From the NCBI GenBank assembly GCA_023053685.1, contig JALIGW010000057.1, positions 2,158,710 through 2,222,709 on the forward strand: 64,000 nucleotides of DNA. The letters run 5' to 3'. Of the stretch, positions 40,701-53,530 are shown one piece after another (position 1 is the stretch's first letter; each line of letters begins with the position of its first letter). The notes beneath the pieces are model-generated. The model did no database searches. It was not told where the DNA came from and saw nothing but the letters and a program-made list of their open reading frames with translations. The DNA is from Diadophis punctatus similis (lineage: Eukaryota > Chordata > Lepidosauria > Squamata > Dipsadidae). The position numbers were made by a program, and so were the translations under genes.

Positions 40701-43090
40701 ATGCTGAAATCTAACATATCAATTTCTCCTAGCTGACATTTTCCAGATGAGCGCAAGCAGAGTTCAAAGATTATGGTGAACTCTACCACATCAATTTCTC
40801 TCTAGCTGACTTTTCCAGATGTGCAGAAGCAGAGTGCCAGGATTTTGCTGTAACCACTACATCAATTTCTCTCTAGCTGACTTTTCCAGATGTGCAGAAG
40901 CACATGTCCAGGATTATGCTGAAATCTGCCTTGCAATTTCTCTCTAGCTGACTTTTCCAGATGTGCAGGAGAGTTCCAGGATTATGCTGAAATCTACATC
41001 AATTTCTCTCTAGCTGACATTTTCCAGATGTGCAGAAGCAGAGTTCAAAGATTATGCTGAAATCTACACATCAATTTCTCTCTAGCTGACTTTTCCAGAT
41101 GTGCAGAAGCAGAGTTCCAGAATTATGCTGAAATCTACATCAATTTCTCTCAAGCTGACATTTTCCAGATGTGCAGAAGCAGAGTGCCAGGATTTTGCTG
41201 TAACCACCACATCAATTTCTCTCTAGCTGACTTTCCCAGATGTGCAGAAGCACATGTCCAGGATTATGCTGAAATCTGCCTTGTAATTTCTCTCTAGCTG
41301 ACTTTTCCAGATGTGCAGGAGTGTTCCAGGATTATGCTGAAATCTACATCAATTTCTCTCAAGCTGACATTTTCCAGATGTACAGAAGCAGAGTTCCAGG
41401 TGTATGCTGAAATCTGCCTTGCAATTTCTCTCTAGCTGACTTTTCGCAGATGTGCAGAAGCAGAGTTCCAGGATTATGCTGAAAACCACCACATCAATTT
41501 CTCTCTAGCTGACTTTTCCAGATGTGCAGAAGCAGAGTTCCAGCATTATGCTGAAATCTGCCACATAAACTTCTCTCTAGCTGACATTTTCCAGATGTGC
41601 AGATGCAGAGTTCAAAGATTATGCTGAAATCTGCCTTGCAATTTGTCTCCAAGTGAAATTTTCCAGATGTGGAGAAGCAGACTTCAGAGATTATGCTGAA
41701 ATCTACCACATCAATCTCTCTCTAGCTGACTTTTCCAGATGTGCAGAAGCAGAGTTCCAGCATTATGCTGAAATCTACCACATCAATTTCTCTCTAGCTG
41801 ACATTTTCCAGATGTGAGGAAGCAGTGTTCCAGGATTATGCTGAAATCAGCTTCTGCATTTTCTCTCTAGCTGACATTTTCCAGATGTGCAGAAGCAGAG
41901 TTCCAAGATTATGCTGAAATCTAACACATCAATTTCTCTCTAGCTGACATTTTCCAGATGAGCGCAAGCAGAGTTCAAAGATTATGGTGAACTCTACCAC
42001 ATCAATTTCTCTCTAGCTTACATTTTCCAGATGTGCAGAAGCAGAGTTCAAAGATTATGCTGAAATCTAACACATCAATTTCTCTCTAGCTGAAATTTTC
42101 TAGATGTGCACAAGCAGAGTTCCAGGATTATGCTGAAATCTGCCTCTGCATTTTCCCTCTAGCTGACATTTTCCAGATGTGAAGAAGCAGAGTTCAAAGA
42201 TTCTGCTGAAATCTACCACATAAATTCCTATCTAGCTGACATTTTTCAGTTGTGCTGAAGCAGAGTTCCAGGATTATGCTGAAATCAGCCTCTGCATTTT
42301 CTCTCTAGCTGACATTCTCCAGATGTGCTGAAGCAGAGTTCAAAGATTATGGTGAACTCTACCACATCAATTTCTCTCTAGCTTACATTTTCCAGATGTG
42401 CAGAAGCAGAGTTCAAAGATTATGCTGAAATCTAACATATCAATTTCTCTCTAGCTGAAATTTTCTAGATGTGCAAAAGCAGAGTTCCAGGATTATGCTG
42501 AAATCTGCCTCTGCATTTTCCCTCTAGCTGACATTTTCCAGATGTGCAGAAGCAGAGTTCAAATATTATGCTGAAATCTACCATACCAATTTCTCTTTAG
42601 CTGACATTTGCCAGATGTGAAGAAGCAGAGTTCCAGGATTGTGCTGAAATCTACCATACCAATTTCTCTCTAGCTGACATTTGCCAGATGTGAAGAAGCA
42701 GAGTTCCAGGATTGTGCTGAAAACCACCACATCAATTTCTCTCTAGCTTACATTTTCCAGATGTGCAGAAGCAGAGTTCCAGGATTATGCTGAAATCTAC
42801 CACATCAATTTCTCTCTAGTTTACATTTTCCAGATGTGCACAAGCAGAGTTCCAGTATTATGCTGAAATCTGCCTCTGCATTTTCCCTCTAGCTGACATT
42901 TTCCAGATGTGAAGAAGCAGAGTTCAAAGATTCTGCTGAAATCTACCACATAAATTCCTATCTAGCTGACATTTTTCAGTTGTGCTGAAGCAGAGTTCCA
43001 GGATTATGCTGAAAGCAGCCTCTGCATTTTCTCTCTAGCTGACATTCTCCAGATGTGCAGAAGCAGAGTTCAAAGATTATGCTGAAATCT
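34703..43090 (+). repeat. Large duplicated block F2, copy of F1
   Basis: This is the second copy of the 8.4-kb block at offset 9,940 bp. I saw no length difference inside it. Cassettes start at 35,309, 35,745 and 36,327; the marker monomer lies at 41,644; the tttctcctag deletion recurs near 40,725. Taken with the preceding insert, about 10 kb (22.96-33.15 kb) was duplicated with a four-monomer loss at the seam. Its right part (from 39,530) was duplicated again to make G2. Confidence 0.92.
39530..42713 (+). repeat. Duplicated block G1 (right part of F2)
   Basis: This block pairs with 42,781-45,818, first at offset 3,251 bp (39,770/43,021; 39,830/43,081) and after about 43,590 at 3,105 bp (40,574/43,679; 41,494/44,599; 42,714/45,819). 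The 146-bp change is two monomers (the gatgtgaagaag/cctatctag pair near 40,380-40,500) absent from G2. It contains tctatgacatc (39,837), the TG form of the tctacgacatc seen elsewhere. Confidence 0.9.
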
Positions 43091-45818
43091 ATGACATCAA
43101 TTTCTCTCTAGCTTACATTTTCTAGATGTGCAGAAGCAGAGTTCCAGCATTATGCTGAAATCTGCCACATAAAATTCTCTCTAGCTGACATTTTCCAGAT
43201 GTGCAGAAGCAGAGTTCAAATATTATGCTGAAATCTACCATACCAATTTCTCTCTAGCTGACATTTGCCAGATGTGAAGAAGCAGAGTTCCAGGATTGTG
43301 CTGAAATCTACCATACCAATTTCTCTCTAGCTGACATTTGCCAGATGTGAAGAAGCAGAGTTCCAGGATTGTGCCGAAAACCACCACATCAATTTCTCTC
43401 TAGCTTACATTTTCCAGATGTGCAGAAGCAGAGTTCCAGGATTTTGCTGAAATGTGCCTTGCAATTTCTCTCTAGCTGACTTTTCCAGATGTGAAGAAGC
43501 AGAGTTCAAACATTATGCTGAAATCTACCACATCAATTTCTCTCTAGCTGACATTTGCCAGATGTGCAGAAGCAGATTTCCAGGATTATGCTGAAATCAG
43601 CCTCTGCATTTTCTCTCTAGCTGACATTCTCCAGATGTGCAGAAGCAGAGTTCAAAGATTATGCTGAAATCTACCACATCAATTTCTCTCTAGCTGACAT
43701 TTTCCAGATGTGCGGAAGCAGAGTTCCAGGATTATGCTGAAATCTGCCTTGCAATTTTTCTCCAGGTGAAAATTTCCAGATGTGGACAAGCAGAGTTCAA
43801 AGACTATGCTGAAATCTAACATATCAATTTCTCCTAGCTGACATTTTCCAGATGAGCGCAAGCAGAGTTCAAAGATTATGGTGAACTCTACCACATCAAT
43901 TTCTCTCTAGCTGACTTTTCCAGATGTGCAGAAGCAGAGTGCCAGGATTTTGCTGTAACCACTACATCAATTTCTCTCTAGCTGACTTTTCCAGATGTGC
44001 AGAAGCACATGTCCAGGATTATGCTGAAATCTGCCTTGCAATTTCTCTCTAGCTGACTTTTCCAGATGTGCAGGAGAGTTCCAGGATTATGCTGAAATCT
44101 ACATCAATTTCTCTCTAGCTGACATTTTCCAGATGTGCAGAAGCAGAGTTCAAAGATTATGCTGAAATCTACACATCAATTTCTCTCTAGCTGACTTTTC
44201 CAGATGTGCAGAAGCAGAGTTCCAGAATTATGCTGAAATCTACATCAATTTCTCTCAAGCTGACATTTTCCAGATGTGCAGAAGCAGAGTGCCAGGATTT
44301 TGCTGTAACCACCACATCAATTTCTCTCTAGCTGACTTTCCCAGATGTGCAGAAGCACATGTCCAGGATTATGCTGAAATCTGCCTTGTAATTTCTCTCT
44401 AGCTGACTTTTCCAGATGTGCAGGAGTGTTCCAGGATTATGCTGAAATCTACATCAATTTCTCTCAAGCTGACATTTTCCAGATGTACAGAAGCAGAGTT
44501 CCAGGTGTATGCTGAAATCTGCCTTGCAATTTCTCTCTAGCTGACTTTTCGCAGATGTGCAGAAGCAGAGTTCCAGGATTATGCTGAAAACCACCACATC
44601 AATTTCTCTCTAGCTGACTTTTCCAGATGTGCAGAAGCAGAGTTCCAGCATTATGCTGAAATCTGCCACATAAACTTCTCTCTAGCTGACATTTTCCAGA
44701 TGTGCAGATGCAGAGTTCAAAGATTATGCTGAAATCTGCCTTGCAGTTTGTCTCCAAGTGAAATTTTCCAGATGTGGAGAAGCAGACTTCAGAGATTATG
44801 CTGAAATCTACCACATCAATCTCTCTCTAGCTGACTTTTCCAGATGTGCAGAAGCAGAGTTCCAGCATTATGCTGAAATCTACCACATCAATTTCTCTCT
44901 AGCTGACATTTTCCAGATGTGAGGAAGCAGTGTTCCAGGATTATGCTGAAATCAGCTTCTGCATTTTCTCTCTAGCTGACATTTTCCAGATGTGCAGAAG
45001 CAGAGTTCCAAGATTATGCTGAAATCTAACACATCAATTTCTCTCTAGCTGACATTTTCCAGATGAGTGCAAGCAGAGTTCAAAGATTATGGTGAACTCT
45101 ACCACATCAATTTCTCTCTAGCTTACATTTTCCAGATGTGCAGAAGCAGAGTTCAAAGATTATGCTGAAATCTAACACATCAATTTCTCTCTAGCTGAAA
45201 TTTTCTAGATGTGCACAAGCAGAGTTCCAGGATTATGCTGAAATCTGCCTCTGCATTTTCCCTCTAGCTGACATTTTCCAGATGTGAAGAAGCAGAGTTC
45301 AAAGATTCTGCTGAAATCTACCACATAAATTCCTATCTAGCTGACATTTTTCAGTTGTGCTGAAGCAGAGTTCCAGGATTATGCTGAAATCAGCCTCTGC
45401 ATTTTCTCTCTAGCTGACATTCTCCAGATGTGCTGAAGCAGAGTTCAAAGATTATGGTGAACTCTACCACATCAATTTCTCTCTAGCTTACATTTTCCAG
45501 ATGTGCAGAAGCAGAGTTCAAAGATTATGCTGAAATCTAACATATCAATTTCTCTCTAGCTGAAATTTTCTAGATGTGCAAAAGCAGAGTTCCAGGATTA
45601 TGCTGAAATCTGCCTCTGCATTTTCCCTCTAGCTGACATTTTCCAGATGTGCAGAAGCAGAGTTCAAATATTATGCTGAAATCTACCATACCAATTTCTC
45701 TTTAGCTGACATTTGCCAGATGTGAAGAAGCAGAGTTCCAGGATTGTGCTGAAATCTACCATACCAATTTCTCTCTAGCTGACATTTGCCAGATGTGAAG
45801 AAGCAGAGTTCCAGGATT
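42781..45818 (+). repeat. Duplicated block G2, copy of G1
   Basis: This direct-repeat copy of G1 begins almost where G1 ends and is two monomers shorter. Private changes are visible: ttgcagtttg at 44,746 (others ttgcaattt) and gagtgcaag at 45,068 (others gagcgcaag, a C to T change in a CpG). The seam at about 42,780 shows ccaggattatg where G1 has ccagtattatg. The right seam at 45,819 joins ccaggattttg to material of the 36.55-kb type. Confidence 0.9.
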
Positions 45819-48800
45819 TTGCTGAAATGTGCCTTGCAATTTCTCTCTAGCTGACTTTTCCAGATGTGAAGAAGCAGAGTTCAAACATTATGCTGAAATC
45901 TACCACATCAATTTCTCTCTAGCTGACATTTGCCAGATGTGCAGAAGCAGAGTTCCAGGATTATGCTGAAATCAGCCTCTGCATTTTCTCTCTAGCTGAC
46001 ATTCTCCAGATGTGCAGAAGCAGAGTTCAAAGATTATGCTGAAATCTACCACATCAATTTCTCTCTAGCTGACATTTTCCAGATGTGCAGAAGCAGAGTT
46101 CCAGGATTATGGTGAAATCTGCCTTGCAATTTTTCTCCAGGTGAAAATTTCCAGATGTGGACAAGCAGTGTTCAAAGACTATGCTGAAATCTAACATATC
46201 AATTTCTCTCTAGCTGACATTTTCCAGATGAGCGCAAGCAGAGTTCAAAGATTATGGTGAACTCTACCACATCAATTTCTCTCTAGCTTACATTTTCCAG
46301 ATGTGCAGAAGCAGAGTTCAAAGATTATGCTGAAATCTAACACATCAATTTCTCTCTAGCTGAAATTTTCTAGGTGTGCACAAGCAGAGTTCCAGGATTA
46401 TGCTGAAATCTGCCTCTGCATTTTCCCTCTAGCTGACATTTTCCAGATGTGAAGAAAAAGAGTTCAAAGATTCTGCTGAAATCTACCACATAAATTCCTA
46501 TGTAGCTGACATTTTTCAGATGTGCTGAAGCAGAGTTCCAGGATTATGCTGAAATCTGCCACATAAACTTCTCTCTAGCTGACATTTTCCAGATGTGCAG
46601 AAGCAGAGTTCAAATATTATGCTCAAATCTACCATATCAATTTCTCTCTAGCTGACATTTGCCAGATGTGAAGAAGCAGAGTTCCAGGATTGTGCTGAAA
46701 ACCACCACATCAATTTCTCTCTAGCTGACATTTGCCAGATGTGCAGAAGCAGAGTTCCAGGATTATGCTGAAATGTGCCTTGCAATTTCTCTCTAGCTGA
46801 CTTTTCCAGATGTGAAGAAGCAGAGTTCAAACATTATGCTGAAATCTACCACATCAATTTCTCTCTAGCTGACATTTGCCAGATGTGCAGAAGCAGAGTT
46901 CCAGGATTATGCTGAAATCTACCACATCAATTTCTCTCTAGCTGACATTTTCCAGATGTGCAGAAGCAGAGTTCCAAGATTATGCTGAAATCTGCCTTGC
47001 AATTTCTCTCTAGCTGACATTTTCCAGATGAGCGCAAGCAGAGTTCAAAGATTATGGTGAACTCTACCACATCAATTTCTCTCTAGCTGACATTTTCCAG
47101 ATGTGTGGAAGCAGAGTTCCAGCATTATGCTGAAATCTGCCTTGCAATTTTTCTCCAGGTGAAAATTTCCAGATGTGGACAAGCAGAGTTCAAAGACTAT
47201 GCTGAAATCTAACACATCAATTTCTCTCTTGCTGACATTTTCCAGATGTGCAGAAGCAGAGTTCCAGGATTATGCTGAAATCTGCCTCTGCATTTTCCCT
47301 CTAGCTGACATTTTCCAGATGTGCGGAAGCAGAGTTCAAAGATTATGCTGAAACCTACCACATCAATTTTCTAGCTTACATTTTCCAGATGTGCAGAAGC
47401 AGAGTTCCAGGATTATGCTGAAATCTGCCTTGCAATTATTCTCTAGCTGACATTTTCCAGATGTTCGGAAGCAGAGAGCAAAGATTATGCTGAAATATAC
47501 CACATAAATTTTCCCCAGCTGACATTTTCCAGATGTACAGAAGCAGAGTTCAAAGATTATGCTCAAATCTACCACATCAATTTCTCTCTAGCTGACATTT
47601 GCCAGATGTGAAGAAGCAGAGTTCCAGGATTGTGCTGAAATCTACCATACCAATTTCTCTCTAGCTGACATTTGCCAGATGTGAAGAAGCAGAGTTCCAG
47701 GATTGTGCTGAAAACCACCACATCAATTTCTCTCTAGCTGACATTTGCCAGATGTGAGGAAGCAGTGTTCCAGGATTATGCTGAAATCAGCCTCTGCATT
47801 TTCTCTCTAGCTGACATTTTCCAGATGTGCAGAAGCAGAGTTCAAAGATTATGCTGAAATCTGCCTTGCAATTTCTCTCTAGCTGACATTTTCCAGATGA
47901 GCGCAAGCAGAGTTCAAAGATTATGGTGAACTCTACCACATCAATTTCTCTCTAGCTTACATTTTCCAGATGTGCAGAAGCAGAGTTCAAAGATTATGCT
48001 GAAATCTAACACATCAATTTCTCTCTAGCTGAAATTTTCTAGATGTGCACAAGCAGAGTTCCAGGATTATGCTGAAATCTGCCTCTGCATTTTCCCTCTA
48101 GCTGACATTTTCCAGATGTGAAGAAGCAGAGTTCAAAGATTCTGCTGAAATCTACCACATAAATTCCTATCTAGCTGACATTTTTCAGTTGTGCTGAAGC
48201 AGAGTTCCAGGATTATGCTGAAATCAGCCTCTGCATTTTCTCTCTAGCTGACATTCTCCAGATGTGCTGAAGCAGAGTTCAAAGATTATGCTGAAATCTG
48301 CCTTGCAATTTCTCTCTAGCTGACATTTTCCAGATGAGCGCAAGCAGAGTTCAAAGATTATGGTGAACTCTACCACATCAATTTCTCTCTAGCTTACATT
48401 TTCCAGATGTGCAGAAGCAGAGTTCAAAGATTATGCTGAAATCTAACACATCAATTTCTCTCTAGCTGAAATTTTCTAGATGTGCAAAAGCAGAGTTCCA
48501 GGATTATGCTGAAATCTGCCTCTGCATTTTCCCTCTAGCTGACATTTTCCAGATGTGCGGAAGCAGAGTTCCAGGATTATGCTGAAATCAGCCTCTGCAT
48601 TTTCTCTCTAGCTGACATTTTCCAGATGTGCAGAAGCAGAGTTCAAAGATTATGCTGAAATCTAACACATCAATTTCTCTCTAGCTGAAATTTTCTAGAT
48701 GTGCAAAAGCAGAGTTCCAGGATTATGCTGAAATCTGCCTCTGCATTTTCCCTCTAGCTGACATTTTCCAGATGTGCGGAAGCAGAGTTCCAGGATTATG

Positions 48801-48995
48801 CTGAAATCAGCCTCTGCATTTTCTCTCTAGCTGACATTTTCCAGATGTGCAGAAGCAGAGTTCCAGGATTATGCTGAAATCTACCACATCAATTTCTCTC
48901 TAGTTTACATTTTCCAGATGTGCACAAGCAGAGTTCCAGTATTATGCTGAAATCTGCCTCTGCATTTTCCCTCTAGCTGACATTTTCCAGATGTG
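45819..48995 (+). repeat. Third copy of the 36.55-39.66 kb segment
   Basis: This segment pairs with F2 at offset 9,262 bp (45,981/36,719), and at 9,335 bp from about 46,600 (46,648/37,313; 47,363/38,028). The change is one added monomer here (gttcaaatattatgctcaaat, about 46,600-46,650). It reads ctagcttac near 46,284 where F1, F2 and E copies read ctaggttac, so it was copied before that change or corrected since. A private gaagaaaaagag occurs at 46,457-46,458. Pairing stops at 48,996, inside a monomer. Confidence 0.88.
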
Positions 48996-50438
48996 CAGAA
49001 GCAGAGTTCCAGGATTATGCTGAAATCTACACATCAATTTCTCTCTAGCTGACTTTTCCAGATGTGCAGAAGCAGAGTTCCAGAATTATGCTGAAATCTA
49101 CATCAATTTCTCTCAAGCTGACATTTTCCAGATGTGCAGAAGCAGAGTGCCAGGATTTTGCTGTAACCACCACATCAATTTCTCTCTAGCTGACTTTCCC
49201 AGATGTGCAGAAGCACATGTCCAGGATTATGCTGAAATCTGCCTTGTAATTTCTCTCTAGCTGACTTTTCCAGATGTGCAGGAGTGTTCCAGGATTATGC
49301 TGAAATCTACATCAATTTCTCTCAAGCTGACATTTTCCAGATGTACAGAAGCAGAGTTCCAGGTGTATGCTGAAATCTGCCTTGCAATTTCTCTCTAGCT
49401 GACTTTTCGCAGATGTGCAGAAGCAGAGTTCCAGGATTATGCTGAAAACCACCACATCAATTTCTCTCTAGCTGACTTTTCCAGATGTGCAGAAGCAGAG
49501 TTCCAGCATTATGCTGAAATCTGCCACATAAACTTCTCTCTAGCTGACATTTTCCAGATGTGCAGATGCAGAGTTCAAAGATTATGCTGAAATCTGCCTT
49601 GCAATTTGTCTCCAAGTGAAATTTTCCAGATGTGGAGAAGCAGACTTCAGAGATTATGCTGAAATCTACCACATCAATCTCTCTCTAGCTGACTTTTCCA
49701 GATGTGCAGAAGCAGAGTTCCAGCATTATGCTGAAATCTACCACATCAATTCCTCTCTAGCTGACATTTTCCAGATGTGAGGAAGCAGTGTTCCAGGATT
49801 ATGCTGAAATCAGCTTCTGCATTTTCTCTCTAGCTGACATTTTCCAGATGTGCAGAAGCAGAGTTCCAAGATTATGCTGAAATCTAACACATCAATTTCT
49901 CTCTAGCTGACATTTTCCAGATGAGCGCAAGCAGAGTTCAAAGATTATGGTGAACTCTACCACATCAATTTCTCTCTAGCTTACATTTTCCAGATGTGCA
50001 GAAGCAGAGTTCAAAGATTATGCTGAAATCTAACACATCAATTTCTCTCTAGCTGAAATTTTCTAGATGTGCACAAGCAGAGTTCCAGGATTATGCTGAA
50101 ATCTGCCTCTGCATTTTCCCTCTAGCTGACATTTTCCAGATGTGAAGAAGCAGAGTTCAAAGATTCTGCTGAAATCTACCACATAAATTCCTATCTAGCT
50201 GACATTTTTCAGTTGTGCTGAAGCAGAGTTCCAGGATTATGCTGAAATCAGCCTCTGCATTTTCTCTCTAGCTGACATTCTCCAGATGTGCTGAAGCAGA
50301 GTTCAAAGATTATGGTGAACTCTACCACATCAATTTCTCTCTAGCTTACATTTTCCAGATGTGCAGAAGCAGAGTTCAAAGATTATGCTGAAATCTAACA
50401 CATCAATTTCTCTCTAGCTGAAATTTTCTAGATGTGCA
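48996..50438 (+). repeat. Copy of the 44.1-45.6 kb segment (offset 4,858 bp)
   Basis: The join at about 48,996-49,018 passes from a ttttccctctag string straight into ctacacatcaat short monomers. From there offset 4,858 bp holds (49,021/44,163; 49,457/44,599) to about 50,438. It includes the marker monomer at 49,607 and the private caattcctctctag at 49,752. It keeps gagcgcaag, so the gagtgcaag of G2 arose separately. The relation to G1 (offset 7,963) is the same in structure. Confidence 0.87.
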
Positions 50439-53400
50439 GAAGCAGAGTTCAGAGATTATGCTGAAATCTGCCTCTGCATTTTCCCTCTAGCTGACATTTT
50501 CCAGATGTGCGGAAGCAGAGTTCCAGGATTATGCTGAAATCAGCCTCTGCATTTTCTCTCTAGCTGACATTTTTCAGATGTTCGGAAGAAGAGAGCAAAG
50601 ATTATGCTGAAATCAACCACATAAATTTTCCCCAGCGGACATTCTCCAGATGTGCAGAAGCAGAGTTCAAAGATTATGCTGAAATCTACGACATCAATTT
50701 CTCTCTATCTTACATTTTCTAGATGTGCAGAAGCAGAGTTCCAGCATTATGCTGAAATCTGCCACATAAAATTCTCTCTAGCTGACATTTTCCAGATGTG
50801 CAGAAGCAGAGTTCAAATATTATGCTGAAATCTACCATACCAATTTCTCTCTAGCTGACATTTGCCAGATGTGAAGAAGCAGAGTTCCAGGATTGTGCTG
50901 AAATCTACCATACCAATTTCTCTCTAGCTGACATTTGCCAGATGTGAAGAAGCAGAGTTCCAGGATTGTGCTGAAATCTACCACATCAATTTCTCTCTAG
51001 CTGACATTTGCCAGATGTGCAGAAGCAGATTTCCAGGATTATGCTGAAATCAGCCTCTGCATTTTCTCTCTAGCTGACATTTTCCAGATGTGAAGAAGCA
51101 GAGTTCAAAGATTATGCTGAAATCTACCACATAAATTCCTATCTAGCTGACATTTTTCAGATGTGATGAAGCAGAGTTCCAGGATTATGCTGAAATCAGC
51201 CTCTGCATTTTCTCTCTAGCTGACATTCTCCAGATGTGCAGAAGCAGAGTTCAAAGATTATGCTGAAATCTACCACATCAATTTCTCTCTAGCTGACATT
51301 TTCCAGATGTGCGGAAGCAGAGTTCCAGGATTATGCTGAAATCTGCCTTGCAATTTTTCTCCAGGTGAAAATTTCCAGATGTGGACAAGCAGAGTTCAAA
51401 GACTATGCTGAAATCTAACATATCAATTTCTCTCTAGCTGACATTTTCCAGATGAGCGCAAGCAGAGTTCAAAGATTATGGTGAACTCTACCACATCAAT
51501 TTCTCTCTAGCTGACATTTTCCAGATGTGCAGAAGCAGAGTTCAAAGATTATGCTGAAATCTACACATCAATTTCTCTCTAGCTGACTTTTCCAGATGTG
51601 CAGAAGCAGAGTTCCAGGATTATGCTGAAATCTACATCAATTTCTCTCAAGCTGACATTTTCCAGATGTGCAGAAGCAGAGTGCCAGGATTTTGCTGTAA
51701 CCACCACATCAATTTCTCTCTAGCTGACTTTCCCAGATGTGCAGAAGCACATGTCCAGGATTATGCTGAAATCTGCCTTGTAATTTCTCTCTAGCTGACT
51801 TTTCCAGATGTGCAGGAGTGTTCCAGGATTATGCTGAAATCTACATCAATTTCTCTCAAGCTGACATTTTCCAGATGTACAGAAGCAGAGTTCCAGCTGT
51901 ATGCTGAAATCTGCCTTGCAATTTCTCTCTAGCTGACTTTTCGCAGATGTGCAGAAGCAGAGTTCCAGGATTATGCTGAAAACCACCACATCAATTTCTC
52001 TCTAGCTGACTTTTCCAGATGTGCAGAAGCAGAGTTCCAGCATTATGCTGAAATCTGCCACATAAACTTCTCTCTAGCTGACATTTTCCAGATGTGCAGA
52101 AGCAGATTTCAAAGATTATGCTGAAATCTGCCTTGCAATTTGTCTCCAAGTGAAATTTTCCACATGTGGAGAAGCAGAGTTCAGAGATTATGCTGAAATC
52201 TACCACATCAATCTCTCTCTAGCTGACTTTTCCAGATGTGCAGAACCAGAGTTCCAGCATTATGCTGAAATCTACCACATCAATTTCTCTCTAGCTGACA
52301 TTTTCCAGATGTGAGGAAGCAGTGTTCCAGGATTATGCTGAAATCAGCCTCTGCATTTTCTCTCTAGCTGACATTTTCCAGATGTGCAGAAGCAGAGTTC
52401 CAGGATTATGCTGAAATCTGCCTCTGCATTTTCCCTCTAGCTGACATTTTCCAGATGTGCGGAAGCAGAGTTCAAAGATTATGCTGAAATCTACCACATC
52501 AATTTTCTAGCTTACATTTTCCAGTTATGCAGAAGCAGAGTTCCAGGATTATGCTGAAATCTGCCTTGCAATTATTCTCTAGCTGACATTTTCCAGATGT
52601 TCAGAAGCAGAGTTCAAAGATTATGCTGAAATCTACCACATCAAATTCTCTCTAGTTTACATTTTCCAGATGTGCACAAGCAGAGTTCCAGGATTATGCT
52701 GAAATCAGCCTCTGCATTTTCTCTCTAGCTGACATTTTCCAGATGTGCGGAAGCAGAGTTCAAAGATTATGCTGAAATCAGCCTCTGCATTTTCTCTCTA
52801 GCTGACATTTTCCAGATGTGCGGAAGCAGAGGTCAAAAATTATGCTGAAATCGGCCTTGCAATTTGTCTACAAGTAAAATTTTCCAGATGTGGAGAAGCA
52901 GAGTTCAGAGATTATGCTGAAATCTACCACATCAATCTCTCTCTAGCTGACTTTTCCAGATGTGCAGAAGCAGAGTTCCAGGATTATGCTGAAATCAGCC
53001 TCTGCATTTTCTCTCTAGCTGACATTTTCCAGATGTGCTGAAGCAGAGTTCCAAGATTATGCTGAAATCTGCCTTGCAATTTCTCTCTAGCTGACATTTT
53101 CCAGATGAGCGCAAGCAGAGTTCAAAGATTATGGTGAACTCTACCACATCAATTTCTCTCTAGCTTACATTTTCCAGATGTAGAGAAGCAGAGTTCAAAG
53201 ATTATGCTGAAATCTAACACATCAATTTCTCTCTAGCTGAAATTTTCTAGATGTGCACAAGCAGAGTTCCAGGATTATGCTGAAATCTGCCTCTGCATTT
53301 TCCCTCTAGCTGACATTTTCCAGATGTGAAGAAGCAGAGTTCAAAGATTCTGCTGAAATCTACCACATAAATTCCTATCTAGCTGACATTTTTCAGTTGT

Positions 53401-53530
53401 GCTGAAGCAGAGTTCCAGGATTATGCTGAAATCAGCCTCTGCATTTTCTCTCTAGCTGACATTCTCCAGATGTGCTGAAGCAGAGTTCAAAGATTATGGT
53501 GAACTCTACCACATCAATTTCTCTCTAGCT
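50439..53530 (+). repeat. Higher-order unit resembling A units
   Basis: The order returns to that of the left end: tttttcagatgttcgg, tctacgacatc, taccatacc pair, caggtgaaaatttcc, short monomers, marker at 52,141, then tgtctacaag at 52,865 (724 bp later, as 743 is 723 bp after 20 in A1). The copy has private states: ttcggaagaagag (50,581), ctctatcttac (about 50,706), ccacatgtggag in the marker monomer and gcagaaccagag (about 52,243). The monomer carrying agagcaaag is missing near 52,610. Confidence 0.8.
51511..52980 (+). repeat. Segment duplicated at 56,909-58,450
   Basis: Pairing runs at offset 5,398 bp (51,991/57,389; 52,141/57,539), then about 5,470 bp after one extra agagcaaag monomer in the right copy near 58,000 (52,865/58,335). 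The right copy has tgtcttcaag where this copy has tgtctacaag. The left edge is at the ctacacatcaat monomer, the right edge where this copy goes to agcctctgc and the other to taccacatc. Confidence 0.8.
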
